A stretch of 64,000 nucleotides of DNA from JAJYSO01 sp964495935 (GTDB taxonomy: Bacteria > Bacteroidota > Bacteroidia > Flavobacteriales > Flavobacteriaceae), in the NCBI GenBank assembly GCA_964495935.1, contig CAZBXQ010000003.1:1-64000 (forward strand), in the 5' to 3' direction. A program made the position numbers and the translations under genes. The notes under the pieces were generated by a model, which saw nothing but the letters and a program-made list of their open reading frames with translations, was not told the origin of the DNA and searched no databases. Numbering within the stretch: position 1 is the stretch's first letter; every line of letters starts with the position of its first letter. Positions 10,201 to 18,502 of this stretch are shown in pieces.

Positions 10201-12680
10201 CACACAAACCAATGATTATCGGATTAAAAAGCAATGTTCACGAGATAGCGGCCACCTACCGTGCAGCTTATCCCCACGCTAAAATATTATACCCCGGTAA
10301 AAAGGACTTTACGCCTAAAAATAGGCTACGCATCTTTGGGGATATCAAGAACAACGATTGGGATTGTATTATCCTTACCCACGATCAGTTTGGAAAAATC
10401 CCCCAATCACCCGAAATGCAGCAAGAGATTCTTCAAACAGAACTCGATAATGTAGAGCAGAATTTGGAAGCCCTTCAGGCACAAGGCAATGAGATTACTC
10501 GTGGGATGCTCCGCGGGGTACTCAAACGAAAAGAAAATCTGGAAGTCAAACTAAAAACCTTACAACACGATATTGAAAATCGGAAAGATGATGTCGTTGA
10601 TTTCAAAATGATGGGAATAGACCACTTATTTGTGGATGAAAGCCATCAGTTTAAAAACCTGATGTTCAATACCCGTCATAACCGAGTGGCCGGGCTGGGT
10701 AATATGAACGGGAGCCAAAAAGCACTTAACCTGTTGTTTGCCATTCGGACTATCCAAGACCGAATCGGTGATGATATGGGAGCAACTTTTCTTTCCGGGA
10801 CCACCATAAGCAACTCCTTGACAGAATTATATCTGCTTTTCAAATACTTGCGACCACGAGCCTTGGAAAAACAGGGTATCAACTGCTTTGATGCGTGGTC
10901 AGCTATTTATGCAAGAAAGACAACCGATTATGAGTTTTCGGTAGCTAATAACATAGTCGCTAAAGAGCGTTTCCGCTACTTCATCAAAGTACCGGAGCTT
11001 GCGCAGTTCTACTCTGAAATAACAGATTACCGAACGGCCAAGGACATTGGCATTGACCGACCCGAAAAGAACGAAATCTTTTACAATATTCCACCAACAC
11101 CTGATCAAGAAGTTTTTATTCAAAATTTGATGCAGTTTGCCAAGAATGGAGATGGGACTTTGTTGGGTAGGGCGCCTTTAAACCAACGGGAGGAAAAAGC
11201 AAAGATGCTTATCGCAACGGATTATGCTCGGAAGATGTCTTTGGATATGCGAATGGTCAGTGATCGCTATCACGACCATCCCGACAATAAGGCTTCGCAT
11301 TGTGCGGCCAACCTTGCCAAGTATTACAATCAATATAAGGCGCAAAAAGGAACCCAGTTTGTGTTTTCGGATTTGGGAACGTATAAGCCCGGTGAGTGGA
11401 ACGTTTATTCGGAAATCAAACGCAAACTTGTAGAGGACCACGATATTCCGCCACACGAAATTCGGTTTATCCAAGAAGCGAAGACCGATAAGCAGCGTAA
11501 AGAACTGATTAAGGGAATGAATGAGGGAAGGATCCGAATTTTGTTTGGTTCCACAAGTATGTTGGGAACCGGGGTAAATGCACAGAAAAGAGCGGTTGCC
11601 GTTCATCATTTGGATACCCCTTGGCGACCGAGTGATCTTGCTCAACGTGATGGTAGGGCAATTCGAAAGGGCAATGAAATTGCCAAATACTTTGCCAATA
11701 ACACTGTGGATGTCATCATCTATGCGGTGGAAAAATCATTGGATAGTTATAAGTTCAATTTGTTGTATAACAAGCAGCTGTTTATTGATCAGCTCAAGTC
11801 CAATAATCTTGGAAAACGTACCATTGATGAAGGCAGTATGGACGAGAAATCGGGAATGAATTTTTCTGAATATGTAGCCATTCTTTCTGGAAACACTGAT
11901 TTATTGGACAAAGCCAAAATCGAAAAACAAATCGCCGGATTGGAAAGTGAAAAACGAGCCTTTAATCGTTCAAAATCTGTGGCAAAATACAAGTTAAAAG
12001 ATTTTACGCATACTTTGGAAAGTTCACAATCCCGCTTAAAGCGGATGAGTCTCGATTGGAATAATTTGCAGAAACGTCTTCAAAAACGATCGGACGGGTC
12101 TTTTGCAAATCCGGTTTTATTGAATGGATTTGCTTCTAATGCCAACCTTAAACAGATTGGAACAAAACTCAATCAAATCAAAGAAAAGGCAAGGACAATT
12201 GGAGAATATGAAGAGATAGGGAGTTTATATGGATTTAATCTCTTAGTCAAAACTGAGTTATCCGAAAAAGATGGTGTGGATATTAGGCTTAATCGATTTT
12301 TTGCACAGGGAGAAGGAAATATAAAATACACGTATAATAACGGAATATTAGCCAAAGACCCAAAATTGGCGACGACTAATTTTTTAAAGGCACTTGAAAA
12401 ATTGCCTGGTTTTATAGAGCAGGAAGAAAAACGGATAACCGAAATCAATAAAGATCTTCCAGTGCTTCAGGAAGTCGTAAACGGTACTTGGTCCAAGGAA
12501 GACCGGTTAGGTGAGTTAAAAACAAAACTGGCTGGGATTGAGCGAAAAATACAGTTGTCTATTGCTCCTAATTCTGAAGAGAAAATCGATATGCCAATAG
12601 ATGAAGAAACACAAGTCGCTCCAATTATAATTAATCAAGTAGAGAAAAAGGATGCTATTTCGACTCGAAGTGTATTGTAA
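7281..12680 (+). CDS. Giant N6-adenine DNA methylase / SF2 helicase fusion
   Basis: This 1799-residue protein joins two machines. The N-terminal methyltransferase has motif I FLEPSAGIGSF (about 129-139) and a motif IV variant SNIPFGD. The C-terminal helicase has Walker A GAGKT (about 953-958), DESH box (about 1118), FLSGTT, and the motif VI arginine finger region QRDGRAIRKG (about 1454). A coiled-coil-rich tail follows. The linker holds a strongly basic patch at about 442-462 flanked by two QxxLF-type motifs (Q427 and Q464) resembling sliding-clamp binding sites. Related proteins are a hallmark of CTnDOT-like elements and resemble DarB-type phage antirestriction proteins. A role in protecting transferred DNA or remodelling it during transfer is plausible but inferred. 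Confidence 0.88.
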   Translation: MAFNKKQHLEQNIEALRVAFTLEKENRKATVEEKWSMQQYSGFGGLKFVLNPIHKESDFNQWRKSEQYLFPLTQKLHWLLQENAADERQYKRYVDSIRSSVLTAFYTPPQVIDSISGIIRDKGLEIQNFLEPSAGIGSFIQSFKKNHPSKITAYEKDLLTGKILRQLYPDNPIRVSGFEEIPEKEQNTYDIIASNIPFGDTSVFDLSFSRSKNPAKMQAARSIHNYFFLKGTDTLRDGGLLAFITSQGLLNSSNNEPIRRALMQQTDLVSTVRLPNNLFSDYAGTEVGSDLIILQKNTAKQSLTEAEELFCQSTQTESNAPSNALFQQEHRIVYTDKKMGSDPYGKPALIYRHNEGIEGISKDLKGMLSEDFDRNLNLRLYQGKSQQDIKSSLPVSPVVKTIVNERRLNQSATLPKPTQKEPQEAVQLSIFDLFKESTTSVQNKQNKPKRRRLSKRRKRPKVRQMNLFSGVNSQSIKNESAKRNPRKNSQINGNGQRIVGDLFSQGNERDKTVKRESIIIPEPGLYRQDLKPFYREDCLVMDKNWIGHLQEVDKEGNRAVFHPLQIPHFQRLRAEAYVGLRDSYLDLYQKEAETQMEHKQERETLNQLYDAFVKRFGNLNKAENIKLIKTDSAGKEIPYLERVIGGIVHKADIFNRPVSFSTTTLATDNPQEALAASLNKFGKVDLAYMSEISGITDDDLKEALQNRIYYNPLQENYEISEQWIAGNVVEKIREVRNYIDLHPEDEEANKSLAALEEARPRRIEFDELDFNLGERWIPIGIYSRFASHLFDTNVNIFYSDSSDDFSINCDHKNVHIWDKYAVKSQSRTFDGIALLKHALVNTTPNITKKISVGDKEVKVRDMEAIQMANTKIDEIRTAFTDWLHAQNDDFKNKLTDRYNNTFNCFVRPNYDGSHQEFPGLDRKGVGIEDLYSSQKDTVWMIKLNKGAICDHEVGAGKTLVMCTAAQEMKRLGLAHKPMIIGLKSNVHEIAATYRAAYPHAKILYPGKKDFTPKNRLRIFGDIKNNDWDCIILTHDQFGKIPQSPEMQQEILQTELDNVEQNLEALQAQGNEITRGMLRGVLKRKENLEVKLKTLQHDIENRKDDVVDFKMMGIDHLFVDESHQFKNLMFNTRHNRVAGLGNMNGSQKALNLLFAIRTIQDRIGDDMGATFLSGTTISNSLTELYLLFKYLRPRALEKQGINCFDAWSAIYARKTTDYEFSVANNIVAKERFRYFIKVPELAQFYSEITDYRTAKDIGIDRPEKNEIFYNIPPTPDQEVFIQNLMQFAKNGDGTLLGRAPLNQREEKAKMLIATDYARKMSLDMRMVSDRYHDHPDNKASHCAANLAKYYNQYKAQKGTQFVFSDLGTYKPGEWNVYSEIKRKLVEDHDIPPHEIRFIQEAKTDKQRKELIKGMNEGRIRILFGSTSMLGTGVNAQKRAVAVHHLDTPWRPSDLAQRDGRAIRKGNEIAKYFANNTVDVIIYAVEKSLDSYKFNLLYNKQLFIDQLKSNNLGKRTIDEGSMDEKSGMNFSEYVAILSGNTDLLDKAKIEKQIAGLESEKRAFNRSKSVAKYKLKDFTHTLESSQSRLKRMSLDWNNLQKRLQKRSDGSFANPVLLNGFASNANLKQIGTKLNQIKEKARTIGEYEEIGSLYGFNLLVKTELSEKDGVDIRLNRFFAQGEGNIKYTYNNGILAKDPKLATTNFLKALEKLPGFIEQEEKRITEINKDLPVLQEVVNGTWSKEDRLGELKTKLAGIERKIQLSIAPNSEEKIDMPIDEETQVAPIIINQVEKKDAISTRSVL

Positions 12681-12689
12681 AAATATATT

Positions 12690-13514
12690 TCAATTTACTT
12701 CTTGTTCATCCATTTTTTTAATCAATGCCTCTCTAAGATTATCAAGGAATTTTGTCCTGTTGATTTTTCTACCTTTAACCTCTAAATAAGTATGATAAAA
12801 ATTACCCAAATTAACATTAAAGGTACGTTCGAACGTTTTTGCAATTACTTTAATGTCTGTACTTCCATTACCAAATGCACCATAAGAATGTAGAGCATAT
12901 ATCAATTCGGTTAATGCCCTTTTACTGCTTGTCCAAGTTAATGAAGAATTATCCAATACTTTTTTCTGATAATTCTCGTTAACTTGATTTTCAAGATGAA
13001 CTTGAAGAAGGTCATTTGCTATAATATTTGCAACTTTAAAACCGTGAGAAGTGGAAAACCGATGATCCGCTTCAAAATAGTAATTATCCAAACTCAATTT
13101 TATGTCGTGCTTTCCTCTTACAAAATACTTATGATCAAGGTAGGTACTGTTAGTACGGTAGTACTTATAAAAATCGAGGTTATTGTCAAAATATATTTTC
13201 AGTTTTTGTAACTCATCATTAAGGTGTCTTTTTATTGTCGTTTTTCCGTTGGGTTTCTTAGTTTCAATTTTGTATAAGGTATTGTGAAAAATGAGTTTTG
13301 AAACAAGAACCGGTTTTTGATGTTTAAAGAAGTTTATTTCTTCATCAATGCTTTTAAAATCATTTTTTAAAACATATTCTTTGACTTCAATGAGAGTTTT
13401 GATAATTAGGTGGATAATCGATTCAATTACTTGAATTGAAGGTTTGCTTTCTATTTCTAAATCATTAATTTCAAGCTCCAAATTATTTAGAGTGTATTTA
13501 TAAAAGTTTTTCAT
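12690..13514 (-). CDS. Second RteC family protein
   Basis: This 274-residue homologue of the RteC at the start of the window has the same layout. It carries DEEINFFKHQKPVLVSKLIF near residues 60-79, a central KYYRTNSTYLDHKYFVRG segment, and SSKRALTELIYALHSYG near 199-215. It lies tail-to-tail with the methylase-helicase, only 9 bases away, so the two transcripts run into each other. Its base composition is visibly more AT-rich than the preceding genes, suggesting a separate origin. The two RteC copies are clearly diverged and could answer to different signals or elements. Confidence 0.85.
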   Translation of the reverse strand: MKNFYKYTLNNLELEINDLEIESKPSIQVIESIIHLIIKTLIEVKEYVLKNDFKSIDEEINFFKHQKPVLVSKLIFHNTLYKIETKKPNGKTTIKRHLNDELQKLKIYFDNNLDFYKYYRTNSTYLDHKYFVRGKHDIKLSLDNYYFEADHRFSTSHGFKVANIIANDLLQVHLENQVNENYQKKVLDNSSLTWTSSKRALTELIYALHSYGAFGNGSTDIKVIAKTFERTFNVNLGNFYHTYLEVKGRKINRTKFLDNLREALIKKMDEQEVN

Positions 13515-13722
13515 TATAGCTTATAAGTTTTTTGATGAAATCCCATTTACCAATACTTAAAAAAATAAGCAGAACCCATAATTTAACAAGACTTCTATTT
13601 ATACTATTCATTTAATTGGCGTTCTTTTTAGAAAATAATTGCACGAACTTGTTTCTAATTTAAATTTTGAACCATCCTTTTTGATTATTATTTTTACTTT
13701 GATTACCAATAATCATGTTCCA

Positions 13723-13905
13723 CTAATTTATTAATATTGCTATTATAGTCGTTTTATGAGTTAAGACTTCCTTTAGAAATAAAGTTGATAGAATAATGAC
13801 TAAAGCAAAGCTTAATTTCAAATTAATGTTGGCTATACCCAATTTTGCAAAAATTGTAGTAAGAGCAGCAAACAAGGCTGATAATAAGGCATAGAAATAT
13901 CACAT
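13723..13905 (-). pseudogene. Internally deleted EamA/DMT-family transporter remnant
   Basis: Reading the minus strand from the ATG at 13905 gives 61 codons that resemble both ends of an EamA (drug/metabolite) transporter joined together. The N-terminal membrane segment YFYALLSALFAALTTIFAKLGI is fused to a C-terminal-type segment KLSFALVIILSTLFLKEVLT, with the middle missing. Codon 2 is TGA, probably a former Trp. The remnant ends in TAG. Internal deletion plus nonsense codon mark it as dead. The rest of the gap (13515-13722) holds nothing I recognise. Confidence 0.6.
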
Positions 13906-13917
13906 AATAATTAGAAT

Positions 13918-14703
13918 TTAAAAATTTTTAACCCATTCAAGGCCGAACCTTTTATTTTGATAATACGGCATTATCATAGTTGTTGTTTTATTTTCCCTAA
14001 CCGTAAGCAATCTATTGATCTTAGGAAAAAGCCAGTAAGCCAGCTCCGTCGAAAGAATTCCAAAACCTGCTCCTCCTACAATATCGCCTACCCAATGTTT
14101 GTCATTAATCACTCTATATACTCCGGTGAACACAGCAAACGAGTATCCGGAAATTGACAACCAGAAATTGGTATTTCTATATTCTCTGAATATAAATTGT
14201 GCAGAAGAAAATGCCGTGGCCGTATGTCCCGATGGGAAAGACAAATTATTAGAACCATCCGGTCTTTCTTCTTTTACAATGTGTTTTAAAGGAATAACAA
14301 AGCCGGCAGAAATCAGTTGCGACGTGACATAAATAATGGTTCTGTCCCTGAGGTTATGTCTGCCCTTTATTCCTGCTGCATTTAAACCATACACCATTGC
14401 TGCCGGCGCATATTGGGTATAATTATCAAAGTGGATATGGTCAGGTCGATGCTCATTTAGCTCATTCCTTGTTGAAAAATTGAGTTGCTTCAACCCGTCA
14501 TTTTCCAAACTGATTATCCCGAATCCGATAAATACCGTTGGTGCAATTAGATTCCTGTAATCCAGATTATAACGGGTATTGTTGTTATTTGAAATACTGT
14601 TCTGGATGACTGTTGTTATATCCGGAATCGTGTCTTGTGCAAATACGCAAAAACCATTCATCAATATGATAATTAAGATGATAATATAATTTCTTGGAAA
14701 CAT
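13918..14703 (-). CDS. Exported PAP2-family phosphatase
   Basis: This 261-residue membrane-associated acid phosphatase has the complete PAP2 signature. Motif 1 is KHIVKEERP (K-x6-RP), motif 2 is PSGH, and motif 3 is RVINDKHWVGD (R-x5-H-x3-D), holding the catalytic histidines. A signal peptide or anchor precedes the Ala-Gln at about residue 23. The family hydrolyses phosphatidate, undecaprenyl pyrophosphate or lipid A phosphates in the periplasm; the substrate cannot be decided here. A small unknown gene lies just upstream on the same strand. Confidence 0.88.
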   Translation of the reverse strand: MFPRNYIIILIIILMNGFCVFAQDTIPDITTVIQNSISNNNNTRYNLDYRNLIAPTVFIGFGIISLENDGLKQLNFSTRNELNEHRPDHIHFDNYTQYAPAAMVYGLNAAGIKGRHNLRDRTIIYVTSQLISAGFVIPLKHIVKEERPDGSNNLSFPSGHTATAFSSAQFIFREYRNTNFWLSISGYSFAVFTGVYRVINDKHWVGDIVGGAGFGILSTELAYWLFPKINRLLTVRENKTTTMIMPYYQNKRFGLEWVKNF

Positions 14704-14713
14704 TTTTATAATT

Positions 14714-14950
14714 TTAGTATGATTTAAAATTTATAATTGTGTCCCAATGTTCATCACTAACTAAACCCGTCACAAAAACATTCCCTTTTTCTATTTTCAA
14801 GACAATATTTACAAACAACAAAGCTATTTTATAGGCCACATCTTTCAACGTTCTTGAAATAGTTACAGAACTTTTTTGTGTAAAGGAAATTTCAAATAAG
14901 AAGGGCAATGTCATAATTAAAAACTTTGTCTTAAAATGATTTTTAATCAT
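14714..14950 (-). CDS. Small putative secreted/membrane protein, unknown
   Basis: A short reading frame lies 10 bases upstream of the PAP2 gene, same strand. The ATG at 14950 is preferred to that at 14971, because a CATCTTTG sequence resembling a Bacteroidota -7 box abuts the earlier one. The product of about 78 residues has a basic start, a hydrophobic stretch ending FEISFTQ that could be a signal peptide, and a short mature part. No family is recognised. It may be a real small gene in the PAP2 operon or a chance frame. Confidence 0.3.
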   Translation of the reverse strand: MIKNHFKTKFLIMTLPFLFEISFTQKSSVTISRTLKDVAYKIALLFVNIVLKIEKGNVFVTGLVSDEHWDTIINFKSY

Positions 14951-14971
14951 TGTGATCTTAATTTTTACCAT

Positions 14972-15331
14972 CCAAAGATGAAAATTGATTTAGAAGATTT
15001 TCTGAATTCTGTGTCTAAGTCAGAATCTTTTACTCTTATTCAATAGTTAATAATCATATTTTTTTTGAGATATCAAGTTAGGGAACCAAAAAATCCATAA
15101 AATTTATTGGGGCTGGTTTCCTTTTCACATACCATTTGTATGAGCCATCAATATTCTGAATAATCAAGATCCATCCATTAATCAGCGTCATTTTCAACAT
15201 TCTGGATTAGGTTTTATTACCATCCAAAAACCCGCCTTCGGGGAGGCTTATTGCCCACACATTCAAAATTTTTTCAAAATCTCTTTGGACTTTTGTGCTT
15301 ACTTGGATTTTAATCTTAGAAGTATTTAATT
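14972..15331. other. Intergenic region, no gene seen
   Basis: This AT-rich stretch separates the minus-strand PAP2 pair from the plus-strand phosphoesterase. It holds a GC-rich hairpin (separate entry) but no recognisable coding remnant in any frame. It presumably contains the divergent promoters for both sides. Confidence 0.5.
15224..15242 (-). terminator. Possible intrinsic terminator
   Basis: On the minus strand CCCG-AAGG-CGGG (15242-15231) is followed by TTTTTGG. The stem is only 4 bp but GC-only. No intact minus-strand gene ends nearby, so it may be a relic or protect against antisense transcription. Confidence 0.3.
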
Positions 15332-16252
15332 ATGAAAAAGAAAAATATTGAATTATACGGAACTCTACTTATATTAGGATTTCTGTTTATCGGTTGCCAA
15401 TCTGAGGATGGGCAATTAGACGAAACTACAATACTGCATCCGGATCATGTAGTTGTGGTTGTTGAGGAGAATCGAGGATTTGGTGATATTATGGGATCTG
15501 AGTATGCTCCTTATATTAATGAATTGGCAGAGAAATCTGCATTATTTACAAATTCTCACGGAATTGTTCACCCAAGCCAACCCAATTACCTGGTCTTATT
15601 TTCAGGAAATTTGCAGGGCGTATTGGATGATCATTGCCTGACCTTAGAAAGCCCTATTAATTCTCCAAATCTTGCATCCTCTTTAATGGAAAAAGGATTG
15701 ACGTTTAAAGGCTATGCGCAGACATTGCCTTTCATAGATTATATGGGATGCAGTTACGGAACAAGTGATTTGACTGATGGAACTCTTTATGCGCGAAAAC
15801 ATGCACCTTGGGTAAATTGGATAGGAAACGGTCAAAATAATATTCCCGATTCCATCAGTTTGCCAATGTTTGAATTTCCTACAAACTTTAATCAATTACC
15901 AACAGTTTCTTTTGTTATTCCGGATCAAGATTACGATATGCACAATGTGGGACCCTTGGGCAGTTCGGAAGCAATAAAAAGAGGTGACGAATGGTTGGAG
16001 AATAACATAGATCCTTATGTCCAATGGGCAGAAACTCATAATAGTTTACTCATTCTAACATTTGATGAAGATAATTTAACTGATGGGGACAACCACATTG
16101 TAACCCTGTTTTATGGTCCTATGATCAATGTAGGAGATTATTCCGAGTGGATTGACCATTACGATGTTTTCAGAACTATTGCAGATTTATATCAACTCCG
16201 AATTGCAGATGATAACATGGGCGCGGTTATTGATGATATATGGAAAAATTAG
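15332..16252 (+). CDS. AcpA-like phosphoesterase lipoprotein
   Basis: This 306-residue secreted phosphatase belongs to the AcpA/phospholipase-C-like superfamily. The signal peptide ends in a lipobox (FIGC, Cys about residue 22), so it is probably a lipoprotein. Motifs include VVVVEENRGFGDI with metal-binding Glu/Asn, HPSQPNY with the probable Ser nucleophile, and LILTFDEDN near residue 245 with metal-binding Asp/Glu. Length suits the short bacterial form. It could release phosphate from esters outside the cell; the substrate is not predictable. It stands alone, with no co-directional neighbour. Confidence 0.82.
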   Translation: MKKKNIELYGTLLILGFLFIGCQSEDGQLDETTILHPDHVVVVVEENRGFGDIMGSEYAPYINELAEKSALFTNSHGIVHPSQPNYLVLFSGNLQGVLDDHCLTLESPINSPNLASSLMEKGLTFKGYAQTLPFIDYMGCSYGTSDLTDGTLYARKHAPWVNWIGNGQNNIPDSISLPMFEFPTNFNQLPTVSFVIPDQDYDMHNVGPLGSSEAIKRGDEWLENNIDPYVQWAETHNSLLILTFDEDNLTDGDNHIVTLFYGPMINVGDYSEWIDHYDVFRTIADLYQLRIADDNMGAVIDDIWKN

Positions 16253-16747
16253 GAAAATAGCCTTGTATATAGTTTATTTATCCAGGGTATTTTATGCTAA
16301 ATTCACCTTTTGGAATTGATCAATCTGATTTGTTTTCCCCAATTCCGGAAATAGTAACGGATGATATTTGAGCAGAAACCATCGATATAACTAAGTTTCG
16401 GCTCTATTCCGAGGAATTTATAACATCCAGATACTAAGGGGTTTTTATCATCATTTTTATATCGTCTTGTCCTAAAATAAAGGTTGAGACCAGATTCTAT
16501 GATTAGAAAGGGTATTTATGTGAAACTTTAAGGGTTTTCAGGTGCAAATCCTGAAAACATACTCATACTACGAAGCCTGGTAAAGCGACAAAGCTGAACA
16601 AAATAATCGTCGCAATGAAGGAATATTCATTTATTAAAATGAAATTATTCCTTTGAAATTTTGAGGTAACCTTTAGATTTAAAAATAATTGAATTGAAGG
16701 CAAATTAAAATTGGATTTGTTGATCAGCATTTTAATCACATCCCCAA
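16253..16747. other. Intergenic region between convergent genes
   Basis: About 500 bases lie between the end of the phosphoesterase and the end of the histidine kinase. A 62-codon minus-strand frame starting at TTG (16751) has no recognisable family and is not annotated. The only clear structure is the inverted repeat at 16534-16558. Confidence 0.5.
16534..16558. repeat. Perfect 9-bp inverted repeat between convergent genes
   Basis: GTTTTCAGG (16534-16542) and CCTGAAAAC (16550-16558) are exact reverse complements around a 7-nt loop. It lies between two convergent transcripts and could terminate both, but lacks a run of T on either side. Confidence 0.45.
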
Positions 16748-18475
16748 TCAACCGATTTTTTCAAAACGAAGAAAAAACGTACTTCCTTTTCCGTATTCGC
16801 TCTTTATCAAGATTTGCCCGCCTTGAGCTTCCATAAATTCCTTACTGATGGCCAGCCCCAGGCCAGTACCCCCTTTTTTTGAATCCGGAGCACGAAAATA
16901 ACGTTCGAATATTTTCTCTTGGTATTCCTTGGCTATTCCAGGACCGGTGTCTTTTACTGAAAATTGAAGGTGTTCCTTTTTTTCTTCTATCGACAAATAA
17001 ACAGTTGTATTTGGAGCTGAATAACGAATGGCATTGGAAACCAAGTTAATCAGGACCCAAGCAGTCTTTTCACGATCGGCACGAATTTTTGAAACGCTCC
17101 CGGGGTAGTTTATCAAAACTTTTACTCGTTTTTGCTGAGCTTGTTTTAAGGTTACCTTAGCGGCATATTGTGCGATTTTTTTGGGATCTGTGGGAAAAAG
17201 GGATAATTTTATGTGCCCGCTATCTATTTTGGTCATTGCCAACAATTGGGTCACTATTTCTGATAGCAATCCGGTATCCTGTTTTATACTTTCCACTAAT
17301 TCCCTTTGCTCTTGATTCAGCCCTCCCACTCGTTTATCTTCTATCAATTGCAAACTCATATTGATCGATGAAAGGGGGGTTTTAAAATCGTGGGAAACGT
17401 TGGCTATCCATTTTGTTTTAGCCAGATCCAATTGTTTATATTGTGTGATATCTTTTAATTTAATTACTTTTCCGATATATTTTTCTGTTTTTTGTCCGCT
17501 CCAAGCCAATTTTATAGGAATAATTTCTTTTTCAAAATAAATGTCATTGTCAGCACCAGTTATTCGAACGATTTTATTTACTCGACTATCGGTTAAGGAA
17601 TAAGGTTTAGTATACCCCCCCAATACAGATTTTACAAATGAGTTTTTATCTGCGAGGTCAAATATGGACTCTCCTTTCACCTGTTCCGGTATTAATCCCG
17701 TTATTTTAGAAACGGCTTCATTTATGAATAATATCTCATTTTTTCCGTTCATTCCAAGAACTGGTTCATTCATATTATTAATTAAGATGTCCCTCCATTT
17801 CTTTTCCATCATCAATTTTCCTAAATTACTACTCTCATATTCCTCCAGTTTTTCGGCCATCAAATTAAAAGAATCCGCTAATACTCTAAATTCGGTATTT
17901 CCCTTGAAATGAATACGTTGTGAATAATCCTTCGCGGCAATTTGATGAAAGCTAGCAGACAGTTTTTTAATAGGATCCGCGATATTGGAAGGGAGGTTGA
18001 AAAAGAGCAAAGCTGAAACAGCAATACTTATCCCTGCCGATGCCATAATATATAAAATGGCTGTTTTTGCAGATGATTTGGCTATATCACTTTTATCTTC
18101 AATAGTATTCAGGTTAATGTCTAAAAGGGCATATAAGTTTTCCCGTATTTCTTGTTTTTTCACATTTAAGGAATCAGTTCTATATTGATTAAACTGCTTT
18201 CTCAACATTGTTGTCTTCTCTACTTCTCCTGGCTCAGTATTATTATTCTCTTCAAACATTAGATTGCGCTCAAAGATTTGAAGGGACTCCGGGGAATGCG
18301 ATTCCAGTGCCGATAACATTTTTTCTATATATTGAACACTCTGGTAATTGTCTTTCAAAATATTATCCGTGTCCAATTTTATGGAATATATAAGATAAAT
18401 CCCTATGGCACTAAATAATATGATGATAAGGAGAAGCGATCCTATTCCCGTTTGTAATTTTGCTTTTGTTTTCAT
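16748..18475 (-). CDS. Membrane sensor histidine kinase (HAMP-PAS)
   Basis: This 575-residue sensor has an N-terminal membrane segment (about 8-30), a periplasmic sensing loop and a second membrane segment (about 146-168). Then come a HAMP domain, a PAS domain (about 230-330), HisKA with the phospho-acceptor H362 in NVSHDFKTPLSS, and an HATPase with NLVSNAIRYS, DTGPGIA and GTGLGLAIS. It is downstream of, and probably co-transcribed with, the sigma-54 response regulator (27-bp gap), its obvious partner. The group continues from TrkA/TrkH, suggesting the pair senses an envelope or ionic signal; the target is inferred from context only. Confidence 0.9.
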   Translation of the reverse strand: MKTKAKLQTGIGSLLLIIILFSAIGIYLIYSIKLDTDNILKDNYQSVQYIEKMLSALESHSPESLQIFERNLMFEENNNTEPGEVEKTTMLRKQFNQYRTDSLNVKKQEIRENLYALLDINLNTIEDKSDIAKSSAKTAILYIMASAGISIAVSALLFFNLPSNIADPIKKLSASFHQIAAKDYSQRIHFKGNTEFRVLADSFNLMAEKLEEYESSNLGKLMMEKKWRDILINNMNEPVLGMNGKNEILFINEAVSKITGLIPEQVKGESIFDLADKNSFVKSVLGGYTKPYSLTDSRVNKIVRITGADNDIYFEKEIIPIKLAWSGQKTEKYIGKVIKLKDITQYKQLDLAKTKWIANVSHDFKTPLSSINMSLQLIEDKRVGGLNQEQRELVESIKQDTGLLSEIVTQLLAMTKIDSGHIKLSLFPTDPKKIAQYAAKVTLKQAQQKRVKVLINYPGSVSKIRADREKTAWVLINLVSNAIRYSAPNTTVYLSIEEKKEHLQFSVKDTGPGIAKEYQEKIFERYFRAPDSKKGGTGLGLAISKEFMEAQGGQILIKSEYGKGSTFFLRFEKIG

Positions 18476-18502
18476 TCTCAGGAATTGTTAAGTTCATTTT
18501 TT

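Noticed and set aside
16563..16751. 62-codon frame after the histidine kinase, overlapping its stop
   Set aside because: TTG start, AT-rich composition and no recognisable family; it contributes no clear signal peptide or conserved motif.
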